The notes: generated by a model from the letters alone, not told the origin. Shown: positions 53,427-61,668, counted from the stretch's first letter. The stretch is DNA of 64,000 nt from Allofournierella massiliensis (GCF_004345265.1 NZ_SLUM01000020.1:18719-82718), one strand, 5' to 3'. A program made the numbers and translations.

Positions 53427-54398
53427 ATGAAAATGGAACAAACATGCAAGATCTCTGTGATCGTTCCCTGTTATTATTCGGAAAAAACCATCGCCAAGGC
53501 GGTGCATCTGGCCAGAGAAGAGCTTCTGCGGCTGGGCTATGATTATGAATTTGTTCTGGTGAACGACGGTTCCACCGACGGCACCTTCGCCCAGATTCAG
53601 GCTCTGTGCGCAGAGGATCCCAAGGTAAAGGGTGTGGATTTCAGCCGAAATTTCGGTCAGCACAGTGCCCTGATGGCGGCGCTGCATTATGTGACCGGCG
53701 ATTATGTGCTGAGTATGGACGATGATTTGCAGACCCATCCGTCCCAGTTCGGCAAGCTGCTGGACACGATCCGGAACGGCGGTTACGATGTGGTATATGG
53801 TTGGTATCCTCAAAAGCACCACAACTGGTTTCGCAATCTGGGTTCCCGTTTTGAGGGATGGACCATGCAGGTACTTACCGGTCGCCCCAAGGGACTGCAT
53901 ACAAGCAGCTTCTGGGTGGCCAAGGCTTTTGTATGCCGCCATGCCATCGAGTACATGGGGCCTTACCCGCACATGTCCGGCCTGCTGATGCGTATTACCA
54001 AAAATGTGGGCAACGTGGAATTGCAGCATTTTGATCGGGAGGTTGGTCAGTCCGGCTATAATTTGAAAAGTCTGATCCGATTGTGGAGTACCTCCACCAA
54101 CTTTTCGGTGTTGCCGCTGCGGTTTTCGCTGGTGTGCGGGGCACTGTTCGGCGCTGCGGGCCTGATCAGCGCGCTGGTTGTGATTGTGCGCAAGCTGATG
54201 GATCCCACCGTGATGACCGGCTGGAGCTCGCTGATGGTGGTGATCCTGCTGGCAGCAGGCATCAATCTGATCTGTCTGGGCCTTGTGGGCGAGTATGTGG
54301 GTCGCATGTTCATGATCGCCAACAAGCAGCCGCAGTATGTGGTGCGCACCCAGTGCAACGTGGGTGCTGCCGCCAAGCATAAGGAGGAAGAAAAATGA
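53427..54398 (+). CDS. GT2 polyprenyl-phosphate glycosyltransferase with two C-terminal helices (ArnC/GtrB-like)
   Basis: This is a 323-residue protein. The GT-A core has ISVIVPCYYSEKTIAKAV, FVLVNDGSTDGTFAQIQ, VDFSRNFGQHSALMAAL and SMDDDLQTHP. Two membrane helices follow (about 228-252 and 262-286), as in ArnC and GtrB, with the terminal LGLVGEYVGRMFMIANKQPQ motif. It should link a sugar to undecaprenyl phosphate. The start is uncertain: ATGs at 53427 and 53433 share a weak GGGCAGGA site. It overlaps the ATP-grasp gene by 4 bases. Confidence 0.88.
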   Translation: MKMEQTCKISVIVPCYYSEKTIAKAVHLAREELLRLGYDYEFVLVNDGSTDGTFAQIQALCAEDPKVKGVDFSRNFGQHSALMAALHYVTGDYVLSMDDDLQTHPSQFGKLLDTIRNGGYDVVYGWYPQKHHNWFRNLGSRFEGWTMQVLTGRPKGLHTSSFWVAKAFVCRHAIEYMGPYPHMSGLLMRITKNVGNVELQHFDREVGQSGYNLKSLIRLWSTSTNFSVLPLRFSLVCGALFGAAGLISALVVIVRKLMDPTVMTGWSSLMVVILLAAGINLICLGLVGEYVGRMFMIANKQPQYVVRTQCNVGAAAKHKEEEK

Positions 54399-55645
54399 CA
54401 CAGCATCGACTGGTCGTGTTGGGCTCCATGGATGAATTTGTGGAACTTGTAAAGCTGGCTCGCCGCCAGGGCATCTACACCATTGTGTGCGACGGCTACG
54501 AAAACGGCCCTGCCAAAGCCTTTGCGGATAAGGCCTATACCATCGACGTGCGGGACATTGACGGGGTGGCCGACATGTGCCGGGCAGAGCAGGCGGATGG
54601 CATCATCGCCTCCTTCTCGGATCTGCTGGCTGAATGCCTGGTAAATATTGCTGCCAAAGCGGGACTGAAGTGTTACTGCACCCCGGAAAAAATCCGTTAT
54701 CTGCGGGAAAAGCCCCTGATGAAGGAGATGTTCCGTCAGTTGGGTGTGCCCACGCCCACCAGTATTCGCCTGAATGCCGACTTTGCGGACGAAGAGCTGA
54801 ACGCAGTGGGCCTGCCCTGTGTGATCAAGCCGGCCAACGGCTATGGTTCCCGGGGAATCTATGTGGTGAACAGCGCAGAAGAAATCCGCAGTCATTTTTC
54901 CACCACCGCGTCCTATTCCAGCTTTGACTACATTCTGGCTGAGACATACAACCAAGGCTATGAATTTAATATGATGACCTGGATGGTGGATGGCCAGCTG
55001 CGGCTGTTGAGCATTGCGGATCGGGAAAAATCCCACGAGATCGAGGGTGACATCCCCCATGTGAGCCGCATTGTGTATCCCAGTCGTTTCACCGATGAGG
55101 TGAAGGATGAGGTGATGGCCATTGTGAAAAAGGTGGCGGATTTTGTGGGCATCACCACCGGTCCGCTGTCCATGCAGTTTTTCTACACACCCGGGCAGGG
55201 GGTGCAGGTGTGCGAGATTGCCGGGCGGATGTTCGGATACGAGCACGAACTGGTCACCTATGCAGGCGGCATGAGTGTGGAGCAGCTGCTGCTGAACTAT
55301 GTGTATGATGAAGCTGCTTTGAAAGAAATGTTCGACGCTCATGATCCTCACTTCTCCCGCTTCAGCGCGGGGTTGTATTTCCACGGCTATGAGGGTACAG
55401 TGGCAGATGTGAGCGCGGCCGAAGCGGCGGCAAAGCTGCCCGGCGTGGCGGAATCGCTGATTTATTATCAGCCGGGTGAGACCATCGGACACGGGGTGGG
55501 GGCAAAGCCCTACGCGGTGCGCTATTATCTGACGGCGGATCGGCGGGAGGAGCTGGATGCGCTGACCCGGCAGCTGTACGAGCAGGTGAAGGTGTGCGAC
55601 GCACAGGGCAACAACCTTCTGTATCACAATCAGATGCAGAAGTAA
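54395..55645 (+). CDS. ATP-grasp ligase
   Basis: In this 416-residue protein an N-terminal Rossmann-like domain (VVLGSMDEFVELVKLARRQG, ASFSDLLAECLVNIAAK) precedes the ATP-grasp fold. KPLMKEMFRQLGVPTPTSIR, PCVIKPANGYGSRGIYVV and VCEIAGRMFGYEHELVTY carry the ATP and Mg2+ residues. The C-terminal domain contains GVAESLIYYQPGETI, as in biotin carboxylase-like and carboxylate-amine ligases. Between a sugar aminotransferase, an ArnC-like GT and a flippase pair, it may acylate or aminoacylate the 4-amino sugar. The substrate is unknown. Confidence 0.82.
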   Translation: MTQHRLVVLGSMDEFVELVKLARRQGIYTIVCDGYENGPAKAFADKAYTIDVRDIDGVADMCRAEQADGIIASFSDLLAECLVNIAAKAGLKCYCTPEKIRYLREKPLMKEMFRQLGVPTPTSIRLNADFADEELNAVGLPCVIKPANGYGSRGIYVVNSAEEIRSHFSTTASYSSFDYILAETYNQGYEFNMMTWMVDGQLRLLSIADREKSHEIEGDIPHVSRIVYPSRFTDEVKDEVMAIVKKVADFVGITTGPLSMQFFYTPGQGVQVCEIAGRMFGYEHELVTYAGGMSVEQLLLNYVYDEAALKEMFDAHDPHFSRFSAGLYFHGYEGTVADVSAAEAAAKLPGVAESLIYYQPGETIGHGVGAKPYAVRYYLTADRREELDALTRQLYEQVKVCDAQGNNLLYHNQMQK

Positions 55646-55661
55646 AGAACGGAGCATGCCC

Positions 55662-56033
55662 ATGAAACAACACAATTCCTACGCCCTTACCCTGATCGGG
55701 CTTCATGTTCTGCTGGGAATCTATTCCCTCAGTGGCTTTTTCAGCAAAAATGCCGCCGCCCAGCCCTTTCTGAGCTGGAAATACATTGCCTTTTACTGCG
55801 GCATGATGGCCATTATGGTCATCTACGCCGTGGGCTGGCAGCAGGTGATCAAGCGGCTGCCTCTCACGCTGGCCTTCGCCAACAAGGCGGTCACGGTGGT
55901 ATGGGGGATTTTGTGGGGAGCGGTGTTCTTCCACGAATCCATCACCCCCGGCAAGCTGATCGGTGCGGCCGTTATCGTGGCCGGTGTGGTGCTGTTTGTA
56001 AAGGCCGACGGGGAGGAAAAACGCCATGAGTGA
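55662..56033 (+). CDS. Small SMR/EamA-type membrane protein, ArnE-like flippase subunit
   Basis: This 123-residue protein has four helices in the SMR/EmrE layout (SYALTLIGLHVLLGIYSLSG, YIAFYCGMMAIMVIYAV, PLTLAFANKAVTVVWGILWG, KLIGAAVIVAGVVLFV). In Gram-negatives ArnE and ArnF form a heterodimer that flips undecaprenyl-phosphate-aminoarabinose. An ATG at 55656 is too near the GGAG (55651-55654), so 55662 is chosen. It overlaps the next gene by 8 bases, giving 1:1 coupling. Confidence 0.75.
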   Translation: MKQHNSYALTLIGLHVLLGIYSLSGFFSKNAAAQPFLSWKYIAFYCGMMAIMVIYAVGWQQVIKRLPLTLAFANKAVTVVWGILWGAVFFHESITPGKLIGAAVIVAGVVLFVKADGEEKRHE

Positions 56034-56382
56034 TGCCATCCAGCCGATGTATGCGCTGATCTATTTGCTGGGGGTGTTCCTGGCGGCAATCTCTCAGGTG
56101 CTGCTGAAAAAGGCGGCCATGCGCCCGCATAAAAATTTTATCATGGAATATCTGGACTGGCGGGTGATTCTGGGCTACGGCATCTTTGTGGGCTGCACCC
56201 TTTTAAGCATTCTGGCCTATAAGGGAATACCCATGAGCCTGGGCCCGGTGCTGGAAGCCACCAGCTACCTGTATGTGACGGTGTTCGGCGTAACCATCTT
56301 CAAGGAAAAGCTCAGCCGGAAAAAGTGTATTGCACTGGCCATGATTCTGGCAGGCATTCTCATTTACGCTCTGGCGGGCTGA
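56026..56382 (+). CDS. Small SMR/EamA-type membrane protein, ArnF-like flippase subunit
   Basis: This 118-residue protein has four helices: LIYLLGVFLAAISQVLLKKA, WRVILGYGIFVGCTLLSIL, VLEATSYLYVTVFGVTIFKE and CIALAMILAGILIYAL. SQVLLKKAA is the SMR-type first-helix end. It differs in sequence from the preceding protein, as expected for unequal partners. GGGGAGG precedes the ATG inside the upstream gene. It ends the plus-strand glycan block, 13 bases before a terminator. Confidence 0.75.
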   Translation: MSDAIQPMYALIYLLGVFLAAISQVLLKKAAMRPHKNFIMEYLDWRVILGYGIFVGCTLLSILAYKGIPMSLGPVLEATSYLYVTVFGVTIFKEKLSRKKCIALAMILAGILIYALAG

Positions 56383-56395
56383 ATCAGGAAAAACG

Positions 56396-56439
56396 GCGGC
56401 GCCGGTTTGCAGACAACGCAGACCGGCGCCGCTTTTTTT
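56396..56439 (+). terminator. Terminator of the plus-strand glycan block
   Basis: GCGGCGCCGGT at 56396-56406 pairs with ACCGGCGCCGC at 56422-56432 around a 15-base loop, followed by seven Ts. Confidence 0.9.
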
Positions 56440-56460
56440 GTGCGGCGGAAATGCGGGGAA

Positions 56461-56503
56461 GTGACGGGTCTGTCACCCGAAAAGGACAGTTTTTCGATAT
56501 AAT
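56461..56503 (+). promoter_or_regulatory. Promoter and operator of the two-component genes
   Basis: TATAAT at 56498-56503 has no recognisable -35. In its place is GTGAC-GGGTCT-GTCAC (56461-56476), an inverted repeat. This suggests activation by a bound regulator, likely the response regulator itself. Confidence 0.6.
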
Positions 56504-56533
56504 GAAACAAACGGAAAAAAGGTGGGGAAGCCG

Positions 56534-57205
56534 GTGAGGATTCTTCTGGTGGAGGATGAGGCGGCCATCGTGCTGCCGCTGAAAAAGCTGCTTGAGCGGC
56601 AGGGATGGCAGGTCGCGGCAGCGGCCAGTGTGGCCGCCGCGCTGGAACAAATTGAAAAAACGCCCTTCGAAGCGGCGCTGGTGGATCTGGGTCTGCCGGA
56701 CGGCAGCGGGGAAACGGTCTGCCATGCACTGCGCGGGCAGGGCGACGCCGCCATTCTGATCCTCACTGCCCGGGCGGACGAGGCCAGTGTGATCCGGGCG
56801 CTGGAGCAGGGGGCAGATGATTACATCATCAAGCCCTTCCGGGCCGGAGAACTGCTCAGCCGGATCAAGGCGGTGCTGCGCCGCCGAAAGGGGCCGGAGC
56901 TGCTGCGCTTTGGTGCGCTCACGGTGGATCGGCGCAGTGCCCGCGCCTTTGTGGGTGAAAACCAGATTCCGCTTACCGCGCAGGAATACCGGCTGCTGCT
57001 GGTGTTTCTTGCGAACCCCGGCCAGATTCTGGAGCGGGGGCAGCTGTTGCAGGCGCTGTGGGATCAGGAGGGCAATTTTGTGAACGACAACACCCTCACC
57101 GTCACCGTGAAGCGCCTGCGGGAAAAACTGGCGGGCGGCTGCGGCTGGCACATCGCCACAGTACGGGGCCTTGGCTACCGCTGGGAAGAGGAGCCGGATG
57201 CATAG
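56534..57205 (+). CDS. OmpR-family response regulator
   Basis: This 223-residue protein has a receiver domain with the acidic pair in VEDE, the phospho-acceptor Asp51 (ALVDLGLPDGSG), Thr in LTARAD and Lys in IIKPF. A C-terminal winged helix starts at about residue 130, with AQEYRLLLVFLANPGQ and TVTVKRLREKL. It starts with GTG at 56534, 6 bases after AGGTGGGG; an earlier GTG (56522) is weaker. It overlaps the kinase gene by 8 bases. Confidence 0.92.
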   Translation: MRILLVEDEAAIVLPLKKLLERQGWQVAAAASVAAALEQIEKTPFEAALVDLGLPDGSGETVCHALRGQGDAAILILTARADEASVIRALEQGADDYIIKPFRAGELLSRIKAVLRRRKGPELLRFGALTVDRRSARAFVGENQIPLTAQEYRLLLVFLANPGQILERGQLLQALWDQEGNFVNDNTLTVTVKRLREKLAGGCGWHIATVRGLGYRWEEEPDA

Positions 57206-58184
57206 CAGAGAATTTTACCGGATGTTGGCCGTTATGCTGGCCCTGACGGGGGCTGCGGCCATCGGGCAGGGCTTTGCCTGGGGTGTGCCCGGCATAGTCG
57301 CCGCGCTGCTTCTGGGCGGGGCGCTCACGGCGCTGGCCGCGGTGTATACTCTGCGGCGCTACCGGCGGATTGCACAGCTGTCGGAATATCTGGCCCAGGT
57401 GTACACCGGGGGTCAGCCGCCCCGGCTCAGCGGCCAGACGCCGGGAGAGCTGAGTGCGCTGCAGGATGACCTGTACAAAATTACCAGTATTTTGCAGCAG
57501 CAGGCATCGGCTCTGAAGGCGGACAAGCGCTTTCTGGCGGACAGCCTGAGCGATATTGCCCATCAGCTGCGCACACCCCTTTCGGCCATTCTGCTGCAAT
57601 GTGACTTTCTGCGGGAGGAGCTGCCGCCCGGCGAGGCGGTGGAGGGCCTTGCCCAGATCGAAACGCAGGCGGATCGCATCCGCTGGCTGGTGGAGTCTCT
57701 GCTGCGCCTTTCCCGGCTGGATGCAGGGGTGGTTCCCTTTGAAAAGCGGGAATTGCCCGCCCGGCAGGTGATCCAGCGGGCGGCGGGCGGTCTGGCCGGG
57801 CTGTATCTGAAACGGAATGTGGAGCTACAGGTGGATTGCCCGGAACAGCTGGCCTGCGTCTGCGATCTGGAATGGACCGCCGAGGCGCTGGCGAATCTGT
57901 TGAAAAACGCCGCCGAGCACACCCCGGCAGGCGGCACAGTACGGGTGGAATACAGCCCGCAGGCGCTGTATTACGAATTCCGGGTGCAGAACACCGGGCC
58001 AGCCATTCTGCCGGAGGATATGCCCCATTTATTTGAACGGTTCTGGCGGGGAGCCGCTGCCAGCCCGGGCAGCGTGGGCATCGGTCTGCCGCTGGCCCGC
58101 AGCATCGCCCGGGGCCAGCAGGGGGACGTGACCGCCGAAAACACCCCGGAAGGGCCCCTGTTCCGGCTGCGGCTGTTCCGGTGA
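57198..58184 (+). CDS. Sensor histidine kinase with a very short extracellular loop
   Basis: In this 328-residue protein two helices (about 10-25 and 30-50) are separated by only a few residues, so there is no outer sensor domain, as in intramembrane-sensing BceS-type kinases. His122 lies in DIAHQLRTPLSA. NLLKNAAEH is the N-box and GSVGIGLPLARSIARG the G-box. Such kinases usually sense through their partner ABC transporter, encoded next. It is coupled to the response regulator by an 8-base overlap. Confidence 0.92.
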   Translation: MHSREFYRMLAVMLALTGAAAIGQGFAWGVPGIVAALLLGGALTALAAVYTLRRYRRIAQLSEYLAQVYTGGQPPRLSGQTPGELSALQDDLYKITSILQQQASALKADKRFLADSLSDIAHQLRTPLSAILLQCDFLREELPPGEAVEGLAQIETQADRIRWLVESLLRLSRLDAGVVPFEKRELPARQVIQRAAGGLAGLYLKRNVELQVDCPEQLACVCDLEWTAEALANLLKNAAEHTPAGGTVRVEYSPQALYYEFRVQNTGPAILPEDMPHLFERFWRGAAASPGSVGIGLPLARSIARGQQGDVTAENTPEGPLFRLRLFR

Positions 58185-58234
58185 CAAAACTGTCAGCGGG
58201 GTGTCACCGGCCTGTCACCGGAGCGGGGTATTCT
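58181..58234 (+). promoter_or_regulatory. Regulator-binding array and promoter of the ABC transporter genes
   Basis: GTGAC-AAAACT-GTCAG (58181-58196) repeats the layout seen upstream of the response regulator. GTCA motifs then recur at 58192, 58203 and 58214, exactly 11 bases apart. TATTCT (58229-58234) is the candidate -10. The array covers the -35 region. Confidence 0.6.
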
Positions 58235-58259
58235 TTGGGCAGGAAAGGAGGTGGTCCGC

Positions 58260-58943
58260 TTGCCGTTTCTGGAAGTGGAACATCTGACAAAAGTCTATGG
58301 AACCGGGGCAAATCAGGTGAAAGCCCTGGACGATGTGAATTTTACCGTGGAAAAGGGCCAGTTTGTGGCCATCGTGGGGCCGTCCGGCTCCGGCAAATCC
58401 ACCCTGATGCATCTGCTGGGCGGGGTGGACCGGCCCACCAGCGGCAGCGTGCGGCTGAGCGGTATGGATCTGGCAGGCCAGCCGGACGAGACGCTGGCGG
58501 TGTTTCGCCGCCGTCAGATCGGGCTGGTGTATCAGTTTTATAACCTGATCCCGCTGCTCACCGTAAAGGAAAACCTGTTGCTGCCCCTGCTGCTGGATGG
58601 CCGCCGCCCGGCGCCGAGTCAGTTGGAGGGTATCGTGGAGCAGCTGGGCATCGAGGGCAAGCTGGATGCCTTCCCGGACCAGCTGTCCGGCGGGCAGCAG
58701 CAGCGGGTGAGCCTGGGGCGGGCGCTCATTACCCGGCCCGCCCTGCTGCTGGCGGATGAGCCCACAGGTAATCTGGACGGAGCCAACACCGCCCAGGTGA
58801 TGGAGCTGCTGCGGGCCATCCACAAGGGCACCGGTCAGACCATTCTGATGATCACCCACGACCGGGAGCTGGCCCAGCAGGCCCAGCGGATTCTGGTGAT
58901 CGGGGACGGCCGTCTGCAGAGAGACGAGGTGATCCGTCCATGA
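58260..58943 (+). CDS. ABC transporter ATPase (MacB/BceA type)
   Basis: In this 227-residue protein Walker A is GPSGSGKS at 40-47, the signature is LSGGQQQR, and Walker [13 protein letters not shown] is the characteristic form of this subfamily. The likely start is TTG at 58260, 8 bases after AGGAGG; a GTG at 58251 abuts the site too closely. It ends overlapping the permease gene by 4 bases. With the kinase it resembles peptide-antibiotic detoxification modules. Confidence 0.92.
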   Translation: MPFLEVEHLTKVYGTGANQVKALDDVNFTVEKGQFVAIVGPSGSGKSTLMHLLGGVDRPTSGSVRLSGMDLAGQPDETLAVFRRRQIGLVYQFYNLIPLLTVKENLLLPLLLDGRRPAPSQLEGIVEQLGIEGKLDAFPDQLSGGQQQRVSLGRALITRPALLLADEPTGNLDGANTAQVMELLRAIHKGTGQTILMITHDRELAQQAQRILVIGDGRLQRDEVIRP

Positions 58944-60742
58944 GAGTCATCTGGTCGGTCACGGTGCGCCAGCTGCTGCGCGGGAAGGTGAGCACCGGGT
59001 TCGCCTTTCTGAGTGTGCTGCTGAGTGCGGTGCTGCTGAGTGCGGTGCTGCTGGGAGGCGATTCTCTGGTGCATACCCTGAATGTGGAATATTACAGCGA
59101 GTTCGCGCTGGTTGCGCTGGCGGCGGTGAAGCTGCTGCTGTGCGTGTTGCTGGCGGGCACCGCGCTGATGATCCGGGGCGGGTTCTGGCTCTCGCTGGAG
59201 CGGCGCACCCGGGCGCTGGGCCAGCTGGCCAGCGTGGGGGCCACCCCGGCCCAGCTGCGGGCCAGCGTACTGCTGGAGGCGGCCCTGCTTGGCGTGGTGG
59301 CCATCCCGTTGGGAATGCTGTTTGCAATGCTGGGGCTGCGGGTGGGCTTCTTTGCCATGAACCAGACCCAGGGCATCCAGACCATCACCAACGGGCAGGG
59401 CATTCGACTGGCGGTGCAGGCCGGTCGCCTTGCCGCGGCGGCGCTCTGGTGTGCGCTGGCGCTGCTGCTGGCCGCCTGGGGCCCGGCCCGGCGGGCGGCG
59501 CGGCTTTCGCCCATGCAGGCCATGCGGCCCCAGCTGCAATGCGCACCCAAAGGAAAGGGCAGCCGCACCCCGGCAGATGCGGTACGCCTGCTGGCAAAGC
59601 GAGCCCGGCAGCGGGCCCCCGGCCGCTACCGGGTGCTGAGCCTGGGCCTTGCGGTCAGCGCAGCCCTGATTTTCATGGCTTTCACCTTCAATCAGGCGCT
59701 GGTGCGCAACTATGATGTGAGCCACGCACCTTTTTCTTACAGGGTCTACCTCTGGGGGGACGAAAACGCCCAATATCCCGCCGAACTGTTGCAGCAGCTG
59801 GCCGGAGCGGTTCCGGACAGACCGGGCACCGTGACCGAGCTGGTGGAAAAATTTTACGGAGTGCGGGAGGAACGCATGGTCAATACCCTTCAGATCGTAC
59901 TGGAGGACGAGGATTTTGAACGTTGGTACGGTCAGCCGTTGACCGGCGAGCAGGGTGTCGTACCGGTGGTTTGGGCGAAGGACGCTTCCGACCTTTCGCC
60001 GGAGGAGCTGGGGGAGGAAACGCTGCTCTGGAGCTTCGCCGGGCCGCAAATGGTGGTGGCCGGTGCCAGTGACGCGCCGCTGCCGAACGGCATCCGGCAG
60101 AAAGGTGCGGAAGATGACCGGTTCACACTGGTACTGGTCACCAGCCGCAGCGCCTTTGAAGCCAGCGGCATCTCCTTTGCACAGGGAGAGGTTCGCAGCT
60201 ATGCGGTTTATTGGGATGCGGATGACGGCCGCACCGTTACCAAAGTGGTGGCGCCGGTTCTGGCCGGGTGCGGGCTGACGTATGAGATTCAGGACTACAC
60301 CCCCACCGGTCAGACAGTTTTGCTGGGCAGCGGGGTGCGTATTCTGCTCACGGTGTTCTGCGGTGGCTTCGCGGCGGTGGTGTTGCTCACCAGTGCGGCC
60401 AACATCCTGAGCACCGTCAGCAGCAGTATGCTGCAGCGGCGGCGGGAGTTATCGCTGCTGCTGTCCGCAGGCATGAGCCGCCGCCAGCTGGCCCGTATGC
60501 TGGCCTGGGAGTGTTTGGGCTATGGCGTCCGGGGAATTCTTTGGGGCTTTCCGGCGGGAGTTGTGCTTGCCTGGCTTCTGGCGGATCGGATGCTGGGCAT
60601 CCCGCTGTCCAGCGCATTGAGCCCGGCGGCGCTGCTCACCCCGGTGGTGTGCGTGGGGGCGGTGAGCGCTTTGGCACTGCTGGTCTCGCTGCGCATGCTG
60701 CGCCGGTTTTCCATTCTGGAGGGGCTTGCCCAGCGGGACTGA
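58940..60742 (+). CDS. FtsX-like ABC transporter permease
   Basis: This 600-residue protein has helices at about 17-40, 58-80, 110-140, 165-185 and 235-258, an outer domain at about 260-470, and three C-terminal helices with the FtsX fold (SMLQRRRELSLLLSAGMSRR). The large outer domain between helices is the usual substrate-contact region of BceB/VraG-type permeases. Helix 1 contains LSVLLSAVLLSAVLLGG, encoded by 15-bp DNA repeats. The target is not identifiable from sequence. Confidence 0.88.
   Translation: MRVIWSVTVRQLLRGKVSTGFAFLSVLLSAVLLSAVLLGGDSLVHTLNVEYYSEFALVALAAVKLLLCVLLAGTALMIRGGFWLSLERRTRALGQLASVGATPAQLRASVLLEAALLGVVAIPLGMLFAMLGLRVGFFAMNQTQGIQTITNGQGIRLAVQAGRLAAAALWCALALLLAAWGPARRAARLSPMQAMRPQLQCAPKGKGSRTPADAVRLLAKRARQRAPGRYRVLSLGLAVSAALIFMAFTFNQALVRNYDVSHAPFSYRVYLWGDENAQYPAELLQQLAGAVPDRPGTVTELVEKFYGVREERMVNTLQIVLEDEDFERWYGQPLTGEQGVVPVVWAKDASDLSPEELGEETLLWSFAGPQMVVAGASDAPLPNGIRQKGAEDDRFTLVLVTSRSAFEASGISFAQGEVRSYAVYWDADDGRTVTKVVAPVLAGCGLTYEIQDYTPTGQTVLLGSGVRILLTVFCGGFAAVVLLTSAANILSTVSSSMLQRRRELSLLLSAGMSRRQLARMLAWECLGYGVRGILWGFPAGVVLAWLLADRMLGIPLSSALSPAALLTPVVCVGAVSALALLVSLRMLRRFSILEGLAQRD
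59009..59050 (+). repeat. 15-bp tandem repeat inside the permease gene
   Basis: CTGAGTGCGGTGCTG occurs at 59021-59035 and 59036-59050, with a degenerate 12-bp copy before it (59009-59020). Each unit adds five residues (LSAVL) to helix 1 in frame. Confidence 0.85.
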
Positions 60743-60746
60743 CCGC

Positions 60747-60775
60747 TTGCGCCCCGCCCGGCAGTTCCGTATAAT
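60747..60775 (+). promoter_or_regulatory. Promoter of acpS
   Basis: TTGCGC (60747-60752) and TATAAT (60770-60775) are 17 bases apart, 48 bases before the acpS start. Confidence 0.65.
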
Positions 60776-60822
60776 AAAAAGCGAGAAACGGCCCCGGCGG
60801 GGCAAACGAGGGGGAACAGCCA

Positions 60823-61203
60823 ATGATCTACGGCATCGGCACCGATCTGGTGCGCACCGACCGAATGGAAAAAAGTCTGGCCAGCCCGGCCTTTCTGCGG
60901 CGGGTATTCGGTGAGGAGGAGCGGGCCTTTCTGCTGAGCCTGGCTCCCCGCAAGCAGCCGGAAAGCGCCGGGGCGAACTTTGCCGCCAAGGAGGCCTTTT
61001 TAAAGGCCTGCGGCACCGGCATCGGCGGCTTTGCCCTTTGTGAAATTCAGGTGCTGCGCGCCGAAAGCGGTGCGCCTTACTATGCACTCACCGGGCAGGC
61101 GGCGGCCTGGCTGGAAGAAAACCGGTTCACCGCCCATCTGAGCCTGAGCCACGACGGCGGCCTTGCCCAGGCCTTCACGGTGTTGGAGCGAACCGGCGAT
61201 TAA
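60823..61203 (+). CDS. acpS: Holo-[acyl-carrier-protein] synthase
   Basis: AcpS transfers the 4'-phosphopantetheine arm of CoA to apo-ACP. The 126-residue protein has the Mg2+ residues Asp8 in GIGTDLVRTDR and Glu57 in NFAAKEAFLKACGTGI, plus LSLSHDGGLAQAFTV at the end. The length is standard. The start lies after an AGGGGG site. The MazF-like gene follows 114 bases later; acpS near alr/mazEF-type genes is a common Firmicutes neighbourhood. Confidence 0.94.
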   Translation: MIYGIGTDLVRTDRMEKSLASPAFLRRVFGEEERAFLLSLAPRKQPESAGANFAAKEAFLKACGTGIGGFALCEIQVLRAESGAPYYALTGQAAAWLEENRFTAHLSLSHDGGLAQAFTVLERTGD

Positions 61204-61317
61204 GAGCCGCGCAAGGCGGGCATACTACCACCAGAACACATCCAAACAGCCCCGCAGCGGCGGGGGCACATAGGCGTGCGCCGTGCTTCGGGGCGGATCA
61301 CTGGAGGGAGTATGACC

Positions 61318-61668
61318 ATGGAAGTGCATAGAGGCGAAGTGTTTTATGCGGATCTGAGCCCGGTGGTGGGCTCGGAACAGGGCGGCATCCGCCCGGTGCT
61401 GATTCTGCAGAACGATGTGGGCAACCGCCACAGCCCCACCGTGATCGCGGCGGCCATTACATCAAAGCAGGACAAAACCCATCTGCCCACCCACATCGGC
61501 CTGCAGGCTCAGACCTGTGGCCTGACCCGCAACAGCATTGTGCTGCTGGAGCAGATCCGCACGCTGGACAAGCGCCGCCTGCGGGAAAAGGCGGGCCGCC
61601 TGAGCGAGAGCGACCAGCGCCGGGTGGATCAGGCGCTGGGCATCAGCGTGGGTCTTGTGAGCATGTGA
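61318..61668 (+). CDS. MazF/PemK family endoribonuclease (EndoA-like), no adjacent antitoxin
   Basis: In this 116-residue protein VHRGEVFYADLSPVVGSEQGG, RPVLILQNDVGN, VIAAAITSKQDK and RNSIVLLEQIRTLDKRRL match EndoA/NdoA of B. subtilis closely, including the Arg and the Thr/Ser that act in RNA cleavage. GGAGGGAG at 61303-61310 is too near the ATG at 61312 and fits the one at 61318. No MazE/EndoAI-like gene lies in the 114 bases upstream or downstream. A terminator follows. Confidence 0.9.
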   Translation: MEVHRGEVFYADLSPVVGSEQGGIRPVLILQNDVGNRHSPTVIAAAITSKQDKTHLPTHIGLQAQTCGLTRNSIVLLEQIRTLDKRRLREKAGRLSESDQRRVDQALGISVGLVSM

